Below are positions 41,393 through 50,295 of a DNA stretch of 64,000 nt, in pieces. Below the pieces are notes generated by a model. That model searched no databases and was not told where the DNA came from. It saw only the letters and a program-made list of their open reading frames with translations. The DNA comes from an uncultured Collinsella sp. (lineage in GTDB: Bacteria > Actinomycetota > Coriobacteriia > Coriobacteriales > Coriobacteriaceae). The DNA is taken from NCBI GenBank assembly GCA_934647195.1, contig CAKUFD010000001.1, positions 268,424-332,423 on the forward strand, in the 5' to 3' direction. Numbering within the stretch: position 1 is the stretch's first letter; each line of letters opens with the position of its first letter. The translations under genes and the position numbers were made by a program.

Positions 41393-42436
41393 ATGAAAGC
41401 AAAAACAGCTGTACTCACTGCGGTTGAGACGGCAGAAGTGATCGATCGCGAGCTTCCCGAGCTGGGTGAGCACGACGTTTTGGTCAAGATCGATGCGAAC
41501 AACATCTGCACGTCCGAGTACGGTGCCTTTAACGGCGCGCGCAAGCGTCCGCTTCCCCTGGTGTTTGGACACGAGTGGGCAGGTACCGTGGTCGAGGTCG
41601 GTTCTGCAGTCGACAGCGTTGCCGTAGGCGACTACATCGCGAGCGGCTACCAGTACGACCCCTATTCGGAGCCCAGCCGCGAGGGCCGCACCAGCGAGTG
41701 CACCAAGCTGCAGAGTGCCGACCACCCCAACCCGGATGGCTATTTTGGCAACGCCGGCTGTGCCAACTATGCCGTTGCCAAGGAAGTTGCCTGCTACAAG
41801 ATCGATAAGGGCATCGATCCCTCCGTGGCCGCCCTTCTTGAGCCTCTGGGCACCTGCTGCGCCGGCTTCCGCCGCTTTGGCGTTGAGTACGGCCAGACGG
41901 TCGTCGTTATCGGCGCAGGCACCATGGGCGTCCTCAATGCCCTGGTTGCCAAGGCACATGGTTGCCGCGTCATCATCACCGAGATGATGCCCAAGAAGCT
42001 CGAGACCGCAGCGAAGCTCGGTCTGGAGACCATCGACGTTTCCAAGTGCGACCCGGTGGAGAAGGTTCGCGAGCTTACCGGCGGCAAGGGCGCAGATGGC
42101 GTCATCATCGCCGTTGGCGCTTCGGGCGCTTACGCCCAGGCTCTCGAGATGGCCAAGGAGAAGCGTGCCCACCTGCTCATCTTCGCAGCAGGCTATCCGG
42201 CGCCCAAGTGGGAGCTCGACCCCAACACCGTGCATTATCGCCGCATGGTCATCGTGGGTTCCTACGGTGCCGACGCCGTTGACTTCCGCGAGGCCGCCTC
42301 GATGATCAACATGGGCGCTGCCGACTTCTCCCAGCTTGTCGAGGAGAAGATTCCTCTGGATAAGATCCAGGAGGCCTTTGAAGAGGCATGCAAGCCCGGA
42401 ATGTATCGAATCAGCGTTCAGTGCCAGGAGGACTAA
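41393..42436 (+). CDS. Zinc-type alcohol/sorbitol dehydrogenase family protein
   Basis: A 347-aa medium-chain dehydrogenase. Catalytic zinc ligands are in CTSEYGAF and GHEWAGTVVEVG, with the NAD-binding GAGTMGVLNALVAKAHGC. The structural-zinc lobe of four closely spaced Cys is absent; the region reads YQYDPYSEPSREGRTSECTK with a single Cys. Likely oxidises a polyol or polyol phosphate (galactitol-1-phosphate or sorbitol dehydrogenase-like) within this operon. AACGAGGAAACC precedes the ATG; the aldo/keto reductase starts 2 bases after its stop. Confidence 0.82.
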   Translation: MKAKTAVLTAVETAEVIDRELPELGEHDVLVKIDANNICTSEYGAFNGARKRPLPLVFGHEWAGTVVEVGSAVDSVAVGDYIASGYQYDPYSEPSREGRTSECTKLQSADHPNPDGYFGNAGCANYAVAKEVACYKIDKGIDPSVAALLEPLGTCCAGFRRFGVEYGQTVVVIGAGTMGVLNALVAKAHGCRVIITEMMPKKLETAAKLGLETIDVSKCDPVEKVRELTGGKGADGVIIAVGASGAYAQALEMAKEKRAHLLIFAAGYPAPKWELDPNTVHYRRMVIVGSYGADAVDFREAASMINMGAADFSQLVEEKIPLDKIQEAFEEACKPGMYRISVQCQED

Positions 42437-42438
42437 CA

Positions 42439-43410
42439 ATGCGTTATAAGACTATGAAGAAATCCGGCGAGAAGATCTCTGCTATCACCGTCGGTACGTG
42501 GGCCATCGGCGGCAAGAACAGCATGGGCGGTGGCTACGGCGAGATCGACGACGAGGAGTCGATCGAGGCAATCAGGGCCATGGTCGATGGCGGCGTCAAC
42601 CTGATCGATACTGCTCCCATCTACGGCGAGGGCCACTCCGAGGAGGTCGTTGGCAAGGCCGTCGAGGGTATTCGCGATAAGGTCTTGATCGCCACGAAAT
42701 ACGGCTCCTACATCGAGGACGGCAAGGGCGTCCACTGTAGCCGTCCCGATTCGGTCCTGCGCGAGTTCGATGCGTCGCTCAAGCGCCTGAACACCGATTA
42801 CGTCGATATGTACCTCATGCACTGGCCCGATGACCTGGGCACCCCCATCGAGGACACGATGGCCTGCGTCAACAAGCTCAAGGAGCAGGGCTCGGTTCGT
42901 ATGCTCGGCCTGTGCAACTCCGACAGGGCCCTCATCGAGCGTGCAAGCGCTGTTGCCGATATCGACATCGTGCAGCTTCCGTTCTCCATGGTCAACCAGT
43001 CGGCCCTCTCTGACCTCAAATGGTGCGAGGAGAACGACATCGACGTCATGACGTGGGGTTCTCTGGGCGCAGGCATCCTTACCGGCGCCGTGCGCGAGAA
43101 GCCGAACTTCGATGAGAAGGACTTCCGCGCCACCTTCTATCCGTTCTACCAGGAGCCCATGTTCTCCAAGATCCAGGAGTTCCTCAAGACCATGGACGTC
43201 TTGAGCGAGAAGTACGGCAAGCCGCTGGCCCAGATCGCCATTAACTGGAGCACGCAGAAGAGCTTTGTCTCCACTGCGCTCACCGGCGTTCGCAAGGTGT
43301 CTGAGGCTCAGGAGAACTGCGCCGCCTTCGAGTGGAGCCTGAGCGACGAGGATATCGCCCTGCTCGATGCCGAGCTCACGCGCCTCGAGATTACCGAGGC
43401 AGTCGCATAG
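42439..43410 (+). CDS. Aldo/keto reductase
   Basis: A 323-aa NAD(P)H-dependent TIM-barrel reductase. The tetrad is visible: Asp in NLIDTAPIYGEGHSEE with the Tyr of IYG, Lys in VLIATKYG, and His in MYLMHWPDD. It would reduce an aldehyde or keto sugar, or work in reverse on a polyol. GCCAGGAGGACTAAC before the ATG at 42439 overlaps the end of the dehydrogenase gene. Last gene of the PTS operon; two hairpins follow. Confidence 0.88.
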   Translation: MRYKTMKKSGEKISAITVGTWAIGGKNSMGGGYGEIDDEESIEAIRAMVDGGVNLIDTAPIYGEGHSEEVVGKAVEGIRDKVLIATKYGSYIEDGKGVHCSRPDSVLREFDASLKRLNTDYVDMYLMHWPDDLGTPIEDTMACVNKLKEQGSVRMLGLCNSDRALIERASAVADIDIVQLPFSMVNQSALSDLKWCEENDIDVMTWGSLGAGILTGAVREKPNFDEKDFRATFYPFYQEPMFSKIQEFLKTMDVLSEKYGKPLAQIAINWSTQKSFVSTALTGVRKVSEAQENCAAFEWSLSDEDIALLDAELTRLEITEAVA

Positions 43411-43426
43411 CCTGCCTCACATATGT

Positions 43427-43486
43427 CCGCGATGCACGGCGCGCTGTGCATCGCGGGCGCTGGGTCCGAAAAATCGGGCCCTTTTT
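43427..43486 (+). terminator. Double terminator of the PTS operon
   Basis: A perfect 11-bp hairpin (43427-43437 with 43446-43456) followed at once by a 7-bp hairpin (43462-43468 with 43475-43481) that runs into TTTTT. Confidence 0.75.
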
Positions 43487-43500
43487 CGTACCGTTCGATT

Positions 43501-43539
43501 GGTCATATACCTTTTGAGACTACATATGACCTTATGACC
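43501..43539. promoter_or_regulatory. Operator-like repeats upstream of the GntR gene
   Basis: GGTCATAT (43501-43508) and ATATGACC (43524-43531) are perfect inverted arms, and a third near-copy, TTATGACC, follows directly (43532-43539). They lie 60-100 bases before the GntR start and suggest autoregulation. I did not find the same 8-mer in front of the PTS operon. Confidence 0.45.
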
Positions 43540-43599
43540 TTGTACTATGGAGCAAGCAAGCGGCAAGCGAGCTGCTGCCGAGTGGGGAGTTTGAACATC

Positions 43600-44319
43600 A
43601 TGAGCCAGCTTGAGATGCCGCTGTATCAACAGATATACGACGAGATCAAATATGCTATTGATAACGGCGTATATGCTCCGGGAGATAAGATTCCAACGGA
43701 GACGGAGCTTTCGACTAAATATGCCGTAAGCCGCATCACGGTGCGGCGCGCAATCGAAGATCTGAGCGCAGCGGGTTTTTTGGTTAAGCGCCGCGGTCTG
43801 GGCACGTTTGTCTGCGAGCCGCGCATGCGCCGCAAGCTGCTGCAGGGCGGCCTGCCCCAGAGCTTCAGTGAGATTTGCCGCAAGAGCGGCCGCGTTCCCG
43901 GCGCAAAGCTCATCAATCGCGAAATCGTCGTTGCGCGTCAGGACGAGCGTGAGTTCTTTGGACTCGATGAGGGCGACCTTGTCTTGCATGTCCAGCGTCT
44001 GCGTACGGCCGATGAGCAGCCCATATTCGAGGAGAACATGTGCTTGCCGTATGTTGAGAACAAGGAGCTTGCACGGTGTGACCTCCAGGGTAATTCGCTT
44101 TATGAGTTGCTGGATGAATTCTATGGAAGAAAGCCGGTCAAGAACCAAAAGGTTCTGGTCGAGGCCGTGGGCGCGTCGAGCGAGCGCGCGGGCCGTTTGC
44201 AGGTGCCTGTTTCTGAGCCGCTGCTGTTCATTACGACGTATGCCCTCGATCAGGATGACAAGCCTGTCTATATTGGTCGCCAGTACTTTATCGGTTCGCG
44301 CTACATGCTCGATCTCTAG
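43600..44319 (+). CDS. GntR-family regulator with UTRA domain
   Basis: A 239-aa HutC/FarR-type regulator. The winged helix is MPLYQQIYDEIKYAIDNGVY with IPTETELSTKYAVSRITVRR; the UTRA ligand-binding domain (about residues 85-235) ends LLFITTYALDQDDKPVYIGR. UTRA regulators commonly bind phosphorylated sugars, so it probably represses the PTS operon and is released by the imported sugar phosphate. The ATG at 43600 follows GGGGAG by 10 bases; the frame is open upstream through the operator region. Its own terminator follows. Confidence 0.88.
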   Translation: MSQLEMPLYQQIYDEIKYAIDNGVYAPGDKIPTETELSTKYAVSRITVRRAIEDLSAAGFLVKRRGLGTFVCEPRMRRKLLQGGLPQSFSEICRKSGRVPGAKLINREIVVARQDEREFFGLDEGDLVLHVQRLRTADEQPIFEENMCLPYVENKELARCDLQGNSLYELLDEFYGRKPVKNQKVLVEAVGASSERAGRLQVPVSEPLLFITTYALDQDDKPVYIGRQYFIGSRYMLDL

Positions 44320-44351
44320 CAGGTGGCTGGCAATTCGCCTGTCGTTCTTGA

Positions 44352-44382
44352 GCCCGGTTGCCCTACGGCAGCCGGGCTTTTT
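44352..44382 (+). terminator. Intrinsic terminator of the GntR gene
   Basis: Arms 44352-44362 and 44367-44377 with a 4-base loop, then TTTTT. The sequence is the same as the prfA terminator at 35610 except for two swapped loop bases. Confidence 0.88.
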
Positions 44383-44552
44383 GCATGTGCTGTTTGATTT
44401 GGGGAGAGAGGTTGCGGAATCTGGGGAGAGATGGCGTGTTGAGATGGTGATGAGGCATCAAGTTGCCTGCTTTTTCGCATTGTTGAGGGGTGTGCGCCAT
44501 CGCTGCTTTAGAATCGCTAGGCGATACCCGGACTCGCTTTATGGAGTGTGCC

Positions 44553-45743
44553 ATGGCAGCTAAGAAAGACTGGACAGTGAAAGAATGCCTTGATTGGACG
44601 GCCGACTACCTCGGTTCCCGCGGCATCGAGCGTCCTCGTCTCTCGGCTGAGTGGTTGCTCTCGGCGGCTACGGGGCTGACGCGCGTCGGGATCTACACCA
44701 ACTTCGATACGCCTCTGACGGCAGACGAGCTTTCTTTTATGCATCAGGCCGTCGCGCGTCGCGCGCAGGGCGAGCCTCTGCAGTATATTTCGGGCGAAAC
44801 TTCCTTCAGGACTATCGACGTTGCTTGTGAGCCCGGCGTGCTCATTCCGCGCCCCGAGACAGAAGTGCTGGTAGAAGAGGTGCTGGCCTACCTTGACCAA
44901 GAGGTCTTAGGCGCCGATGCTAAGGAACAGAAGGTTCGCATTGAGCTGCCCTGGAACGACGAGGTTGAGGCCGCACGTCGTGCCGAGCTCGAGACGGCGG
45001 CAGGGAAAACCGTAGATGATGCTGATGATCTGCAGCAGGATGGTCCTGATGAGGGGACGTTTGGTCACATTGAGCCAGACGAGCTCAATGAGGAGACGGA
45101 AGAAGCTGCGGAGCCTGTTTTGGAGGCCCTCTCGGATAAAGGCATGGTCGAGTCTGCTGCCACAGGTGACGATTCGGTCCCGGAGTCCGAGCCCCGTTGC
45201 GCACGTGTTTTGGAAGTGGGCTGCGGCACAGGCTGCATCTCTCTTTCTATCGCGGCGGAACGCGCCGGGCGCGTGGCGTGCATAGCGACCGATATCGAGC
45301 CGCGTGCCGTGGCGCTTGCGACCAAGAATCGCGAGAGCTTGGGCATCGCCTCGCGCGCGGTAGACATTCGTCTAGGTAATCTGGTTTCCCCGCTTGATCG
45401 CGAAAGCGAGTGGGGGACGTTTGACGTGCTGGTATCGAATCCTCCGTACATTCCCACAAAGGTAATGGGCGAGCTTCCTCACGAGGTTGCCGATTTCGAG
45501 CCGCATCTGGCGCTCGACGGCGGGGACGACGGCCTGGATATTTTCCGCCGCCTTCTTAACGCAGCTCCCTATATGCTTCGCGAGGGCGGCTTTTTTGCTT
45601 GCGAGCTTTTTGAGGAGGGCTGCGAGCCGGCGGCCCAACTGTGCCGCGAGGCTGGACTGGGAGATGTTCACATTGTGGAGGACCTGACCGGTCGCCCCCG
45701 AATCGTTGCTGCTCGCGTTTTGGAACCTCGTACGCGCGATTGA
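44553..45743 (+). CDS. prmC: Release factor glutamine methyltransferase with acidic insertion
   Basis: Methylates the GGQ Gln of release factors. The N-terminal domain (residues 1-110, ending IPRPETEVLVEEVL), the SAM-binding motif EVGCGTGCIS (221-230) and the substrate-binding NPPYIP (296-301) are intact. At 396 aa it is about 110 residues longer than usual: residues 115-215 form an acidic, low-complexity insertion (for example VDDADDLQQDGPDEG) between the two domains. I chose ATG 44553 because ATGGAG upstream gives a ribosome-binding site; ATG 44541 is an alternative. Probably begins the operon running to glpK. Confidence 0.9.
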   Translation: MAAKKDWTVKECLDWTADYLGSRGIERPRLSAEWLLSAATGLTRVGIYTNFDTPLTADELSFMHQAVARRAQGEPLQYISGETSFRTIDVACEPGVLIPRPETEVLVEEVLAYLDQEVLGADAKEQKVRIELPWNDEVEAARRAELETAAGKTVDDADDLQQDGPDEGTFGHIEPDELNEETEEAAEPVLEALSDKGMVESAATGDDSVPESEPRCARVLEVGCGTGCISLSIAAERAGRVACIATDIEPRAVALATKNRESLGIASRAVDIRLGNLVSPLDRESEWGTFDVLVSNPPYIPTKVMGELPHEVADFEPHLALDGGDDGLDIFRRLLNAAPYMLREGGFFACELFEEGCEPAAQLCREAGLGDVHIVEDLTGRPRIVAARVLEPRTRD

Positions 45744-45941
45744 TGCAGATATGTGCCCTATAGTGGGCTTTTGCATCATATAACCATCACAGATATGCCC
45801 CTTTGCCGAGCGCATGTTTCCGTTTGTCGCGCATGCGCCGCCCGCATGAGCGCGGATGTGCGCTTCATGCAACAATGGGCACTTGACCTTGAGTCCCGTA
45901 TGGCGGGGACAAGACGATTCGTGCTGGAAAGGGATGAATGC

Positions 45942-46640
45942 ATGCGGCGTATCTACAACATGAGTACAGGCGTATGCGGTGATTTTGCCGTAAAGGACGC
46001 TGCCTCCTGTTTGGCTGCGGGCGCATTGGCCCTCCTTCCTACCGAGACCGTCTATGGCGTGGGCGTCGCCGTTGCCGCCTTTGGGCAATGTACGGAGCTT
46101 CCCGCCGAAGAGAGCGGATACCGACGCATCTTCTCGCTCAAGCGACGCGAGCTCACTCAGACCGTGCCCTGGCTCGTAGCAGATGAGTCTGCGCTCGATC
46201 GTTATGGCACGGACGTGCCTCGTGCAGCCCACGTTCTTGCGCAGGCCTTTTGGCCAGGTGCCCTTACCATCGTGGTGAAGGCTTCCGATGCGGTTCCCCG
46301 CTATATGCGGGCGGCGGACGGCACCGTTGCGCTGCGTGCGAGCGCATGCGAGTGCATCCAGCGCCTGGTCCGCGCATGCGATTCTCCCTTGGCGGTGACG
46401 AGTGCCAATACACACGGCATGCCGGCGCCCGCCTCGTTCGAGCAGGTTGAGGAACGTATTCTTGCGGGCGTGGACGTGGCGATAGACGGCGGCAAAACGA
46501 TTTGCCAAGAAGCTTCGACCATTGTCTCTTGCGAAGGGGGTCAAATCACCCTTCTCCGCATGGGTGCTCTCGCTCAATCTGACTTGGAAGCCGCCCTTCG
46601 GGCGGCAGATATCGACACTCCTGTTCGGAAAGGATGCTAG
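45942..46640 (+). CDS. L-threonylcarbamoyladenylate synthase (Sua5/YrdC/TsaC family)
   Basis: A 232-aa enzyme making threonylcarbamoyl-AMP for t6A modification of tRNA. Visible: LLPTETVYGVGVAV, FSLKRRELTQTVPWLVA, AFWPGALTIVVKAS, VALRASACE, SPLAVTSANTHGMPA and STIVSC, all conserved in the YrdC domain. The frame is open from 45753, but the N-terminal part up to residue 63 is not conserved; ATG 45942 follows GGAAAGGGA and fits. It lacks the C-terminal Sua5 domain. Located between prmC and glpK. Confidence 0.88.
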   Translation: MRRIYNMSTGVCGDFAVKDAASCLAAGALALLPTETVYGVGVAVAAFGQCTELPAEESGYRRIFSLKRRELTQTVPWLVADESALDRYGTDVPRAAHVLAQAFWPGALTIVVKASDAVPRYMRAADGTVALRASACECIQRLVRACDSPLAVTSANTHGMPAPASFEQVEERILAGVDVAIDGGKTICQEASTIVSCEGGQITLLRMGALAQSDLEAALRAADIDTPVRKGC

Positions 46641-46642
46641 CC

Positions 46643-48184
46643 ATGCCATTTACGCTAAAAGACCTGGGCTTGGTCGACACGATTTCCGTATCAACTGGCA
46701 ACAACTACATCATGGCCCTAGACTCAGGTACTACTTCGGTGCGCGCCGTGATCGTGGATGAATACGGTTGCATCGTGGCCCAAGCGTCCAAACCGCTCAA
46801 AACTATTTGCCCTCATCCCGGCTGGATGGAGCAAGACCCCATGGAGATTCTCGCCTCTCAGATCGCTGTGATGATGGAAGTCCAGTTCAAAAGCGGCATT
46901 CATTCCGATAGTATCGCTGCTATCGGCATCACCAACCAGCGCGAGACTACTGTGGTGTGGGACCGCGACAGCGGCCAGCCCATCTACAACGCCATCGTAT
47001 GGCAGTGCCGTCGTACGGCGTCTCTCGCCGACCAGCTCATCGTCGACGGCCATGAGGAAGAGATTCGCGTCAAGACCGGACTCACCCCTGATCCGTATTT
47101 TTCGGGCACCAAGATCCGGTGGATTCTCGACAACGTGAGCGGTGCGCACGAGGCTGCCGAGGCCGGCGAGCTGATGTTCGGAACTATCGACACCTGGCTT
47201 ATCTACAACCTCACAGGTGGAGCCACCTATGCAACCGATTACACCAACGCGAGCCGTACGATGCTCTTCAACATCAATACGCTCGAGTGGGACGAAGATC
47301 TGTTAAGGTACCTCGACATTCCCCGTTCCATGATGCCTGAGGTCCGCTGGAGCTCGGGAGATTTCGGCCGCGTGTCGAGCGAGATCATGACGCATATGCC
47401 CCCAATCATGGGTGTTGCCGGCGACCAGCAGGCGTCGCTGTTCGGCCATGGCTGCTTTGAGCCGGGCGCCGCTAAGAATACGTACGGTACCGGCTGCTTC
47501 ATGCTTATGAACACGGGCGAGACGATTGTGAAATCCGAGCATGGTTTGGTCTCGACCATCGGCATCGCCGAGGGCGGCAAGATCAGCTATGCCCTCGAGG
47601 GCTCCATCTTCCATGCGGGCTCGACCATCCAGTGGCTGCGCGACAAGATGGGCATCATCGCGAGCGCAGGGGAGACTGCTACCATCTGCCGTTCGATGGA
47701 AGGCAACTCAGGATGCTATTTCGTTCCTGCATTCAGCGGCTTGGGCGCCCCCTGGTGGGATCCAAACGCTCGCGCGATGATCTGCGGGCTCACCACCGCG
47801 TCGGACCGCGCGACCATCGTGCGCGCGGCATGCGAATCCATGGCGTATCAAAGCTACGACGTCTTGCGCTCCATGGAGGCGGATTCGGGCATCAAGCTGC
47901 CGAGTCTTTGCGTCGACGGCGGTGCTTCTCGCAATGAGTTCATCATGCAGTTCCAGGCAGACCTTCTGGGCATCCCCATCGTGCAGGCAGAATCTCTCGA
48001 GACCACGGCATTGGGCGCCGCCTATCTTGCGGGCCTGGCCGTTGGCTACTGGGAGGATCACGAGGATTTGCTGCAAAACGTGGGCGAGGCCAAGACGTTT
48101 GCCCCGGCGGGCGATGCGACCCAGGTGAAGCTCAACCTTACGGGCTGGCATGATGCCGTGGCGCGTGCGAGGACCTCTCAATAG
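46643..48184 (+). CDS. glpK: Glycerol kinase
   Basis: A 513-aa FGGY kinase phosphorylating glycerol to glycerol 3-phosphate. NNYIMALDSGTTSVRAVIVD (ATP site), ITNQRETTVVW with AIVWQCRRT (substrate site), and CVDGGASRNEFIMQFQADLL (FGGY signature 2 region) are present. It has about 20 residues before the usual start. ATG 46643 lies 2 bases past the upstream stop with GGAAAGGA before it. No glycerol facilitator or GlpD/O gene is nearby. Confidence 0.9.
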   Translation: MPFTLKDLGLVDTISVSTGNNYIMALDSGTTSVRAVIVDEYGCIVAQASKPLKTICPHPGWMEQDPMEILASQIAVMMEVQFKSGIHSDSIAAIGITNQRETTVVWDRDSGQPIYNAIVWQCRRTASLADQLIVDGHEEEIRVKTGLTPDPYFSGTKIRWILDNVSGAHEAAEAGELMFGTIDTWLIYNLTGGATYATDYTNASRTMLFNINTLEWDEDLLRYLDIPRSMMPEVRWSSGDFGRVSSEIMTHMPPIMGVAGDQQASLFGHGCFEPGAAKNTYGTGCFMLMNTGETIVKSEHGLVSTIGIAEGGKISYALEGSIFHAGSTIQWLRDKMGIIASAGETATICRSMEGNSGCYFVPAFSGLGAPWWDPNARAMICGLTTASDRATIVRAACESMAYQSYDVLRSMEADSGIKLPSLCVDGGASRNEFIMQFQADLLGIPIVQAESLETTALGAAYLAGLAVGYWEDHEDLLQNVGEAKTFAPAGDATQVKLNLTGWHDAVARARTSQ

Positions 48185-48317
48185 GATTCTTCTACGTGGT
48201 ACAGTGGACATGGGGTGTGCCGTATCTTCCTGATGTTCACTTTTGTCGGGTAGTCTTGTCCGGTTGTTCGGCATGCCCCACCAATATTTAGACGATATGT
48301 TGGAAAGGACACCAATC

Positions 48318-48761
48318 ATGCGTGTTGCAATCGCCTCAGATCATGCTGGATTCGAGCAGAAGCAGCTCTTGGCTGCCTATCTTGCCGAGGATCTTGCACA
48401 AGACGTTCTCGACCTCGGTCCCGATTCCGACGACCGCGTCGATTATCCCGACTTTGCCAACAAGGTTGCCCATGCGGTAGCCGACGGAGATGCCGAGTAC
48501 GGCGTGCTTGTGTGCGGCACGGGCATCGGCATGGCTCTTACGGCAGACAAGGTGGCGGGTATCCGTGCCTCTTCTATCACCACGCCCGAGTTCGCAGCGC
48601 TCTTCCGCGAGCACAACGACGGTAACGTGGTTTGCCTTTCCGGCCGCTTTGTCGATCTTGACGTGAATAAGCAGATTATCAAGACGTTCCTTACCACCGA
48701 GTTCGGTGGCGGAAGGCACCAGCAGCGCGTCGACAAGATCATGGCGAACGACAACAAGTAA
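48318..48761 (+). CDS. rpiB: Ribose 5-phosphate isomerase B
   Basis: A 147-aa RpiB/LacAB-family isomerase interconverting ribose 5-phosphate and ribulose 5-phosphate. [15 protein letters not shown] at the N-terminus, catalytic Cys in [17 protein letters not shown], and RHQQRVDKI near the C-terminus are typical. GGAAAGGACACCAATC precedes the ATG. Upstream of upp, an order common in actinobacteria and firmicutes. Confidence 0.92.
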   Translation: MRVAIASDHAGFEQKQLLAAYLAEDLAQDVLDLGPDSDDRVDYPDFANKVAHAVADGDAEYGVLVCGTGIGMALTADKVAGIRASSITTPEFAALFREHNDGNVVCLSGRFVDLDVNKQIIKTFLTTEFGGGRHQQRVDKIMANDNK

Positions 48762-48847
48762 TCGCGGGTCCATATACCTTAGTAGTATATATAGTGCATG
48801 GTTCTATATATAAGTGCGCGAGCCTTGGCGAGGGAAGAAGGGGAGCT

Positions 48848-49495
48848 ATGGCAGAAGAGTTCGATATGACGCGCGTGACCGTTGTCGACCATCCGATGGT
48901 GCAGCACAAGCTGTCGATTCTGCGCGATGCGAATACGGGCTCAAAGCAGTTCCGCGAAATCGTGAAGGAGCTCGGCCTTTTCGAGGGCTACGAGGCAACG
49001 CGCGATTTCCCCTTGGAGGACGTGCGGGTTACCACGCCTGTTTGCGAAACCACATGCAAGAAGATCTCTGGCCGCAAGGTCGCCGTCGTCCCCATTCTTC
49101 GTGCGGGCTTAGGGATGGTCGACGGTTTGCTCGAGCTCGTTCCCGCGGCGCGCGTGGGACATATCGGTATGTACCGTGACGAAGAAACCCACGAGCCCCA
49201 CGAGTACTACTGCAAGATGCCGGTCGATATAGACAAACGTATATGTTTGGTTGTCGACCCCATGCTTGCCACCGGCGGTTCCGCCATTGCGGCCATCCAA
49301 TATCTGCGCCAGCAGGGTGTGAAAGATATCCGCCTGCTCGTGATCATCGCAGCTCCCGAGGGAATCAAGGCTGTCCTTAACGCCGACGAGAACGTTCGTT
49401 TGTTTACGTGTTCCATCGATGAGCGCCTGAACGAGAACGCCTATATCGTGCCCGGACTTGGTGACGCCGGTGACCGTATCTTTGGAACGAAGTAA
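48848..49495 (+). CDS. upp: Uracil phosphoribosyltransferase
   Basis: A 215-aa salvage enzyme converting uracil and PRPP to [21 protein letters not shown] is the typical N-terminus; [20 protein letters not shown] and [20 protein letters not shown] contain the PRPP loop, and [16 protein letters not shown] is the uracil-binding C-terminus. AAGGGGAGCT precedes ATG 48848. A terminator lies 29 bases past the stop. Confidence 0.95.
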   Translation: MAEEFDMTRVTVVDHPMVQHKLSILRDANTGSKQFREIVKELGLFEGYEATRDFPLEDVRVTTPVCETTCKKISGRKVAVVPILRAGLGMVDGLLELVPAARVGHIGMYRDEETHEPHEYYCKMPVDIDKRICLVVDPMLATGGSAIAAIQYLRQQGVKDIRLLVIIAAPEGIKAVLNADENVRLFTCSIDERLNENAYIVPGLGDAGDRIFGTK

Positions 49496-49523
49496 AACGA
49501 AAAAACGCAAGCTGTCATGAGCG

Positions 49524-49562
49524 GACCCTCCCATCGTTTTTCGGCGGGAGGGTCTATCTTTG
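49524..49562 (+). terminator. Intrinsic terminator of upp
   Basis: A perfect 9-bp stem (49524-49532 with 49546-49554) and T-rich tail (TATCTTTG). Confidence 0.65.
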
Positions 49563-49862
49563 ACGGCAAAAAACGCCGTTTGCGACCGAATATGGGACGC
49601 TCACGGTCAGATTGCGCATTGTGCTTGCTGTATCGCAACAACTAGGCTGCACAATAGGACCCGCGTGTAATGGGACAAAGGTGTTTCGGGGCATTCGGAT
49701 AGCAAGATGACGGCCGCAGATGTCTATCGAAAAATGTGCAACATATGTTGATTAACAGTCGTTTGTCGTTTTTCTGCTGAATGCTTGCGGGGGCATTATT
49801 TGTTACCTGCATGTTTTCGACTGTACTTCTTTTCGGCATCTTTTCTTGCCAAAAAGAAGCGG

Positions 49863-49890
49863 TTGATTTTTGGATTTGGGTGCCTAGAAT
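49863..49890 (+). promoter_or_regulatory. Probable promoter of the ATP synthase operon
   Basis: TTGATT (49863-49868), 16-base spacer, TAGAAT (49885-49890), about 63 bases before the first operon gene. The 458-base gap 49496-49953 otherwise holds only the upp terminator and AT-rich DNA. Confidence 0.5.
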
Positions 49891-49953
49891 AGTTGCAACG
49901 TCTGCGGACCCTGGCGATGCATCTGTCGCGAGGCCGCGTGAAAGGGGGAGGGC

Positions 49954-50250
49954 ATGCTTGCCTTCGAGCTCTCAGCTCACGGTCCTTTCGTGCTGGCCGG
50001 CGTGGTGGTGGGTGTCTTCGCGTTTTTGCCGATGTGGCTGGCATTGGAGCCGGTGCTTCGGCGTGGACGCGAGGCCAACATGACCAAGGGGATGTTGAGC
50101 GTCGCCGCGTCGTTTGTGGCGCTGCTGCTCGGCATCGTAGTCGTTCACTTGCTGTTTCACGGCGTCCTCGTCGCGTTTGTGGCAGGAGAGATCGGCGGCT
50201 TCCTCGCCGGCTCTGTTGTGGTCGCGTGCCTCGTCATCGCGGCCGAGTAG
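49954..50250 (+). CDS. Small membrane protein in the position of AtpI
   Basis: A 98-aa protein with three hydrophobic segments (HGPFVLAGVVVGVFAFLPMW, MLSVAASFVALLLGIVVVHLLF, and FVAGEIGGFLAGSVVVACLV). It lies directly before atpB, where AtpI, an assembly aid for the c-ring, is usually encoded. Sequence similarity is weak, as is normal for AtpI, so the call rests on size, topology and position. GAAAGGGGGAGGGC precedes the ATG. Confidence 0.65.
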   Translation: MLAFELSAHGPFVLAGVVVGVFAFLPMWLALEPVLRRGREANMTKGMLSVAASFVALLLGIVVVHLLFHGVLVAFVAGEIGGFLAGSVVVACLVIAAE

Positions 50251-50295
50251 GAAAGAGTCTCCGGGTTTATCCGGCGGCATGAGAAAGGTGGAATC

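Noticed and set aside
35855..43410. Fructoselysine/glucoselysine-type PTS operon
   Set aside because: The separate IIA, IIB, IIC and IID genes are similar in layout, but there is no SIS-domain deglycase, which that pathway requires.
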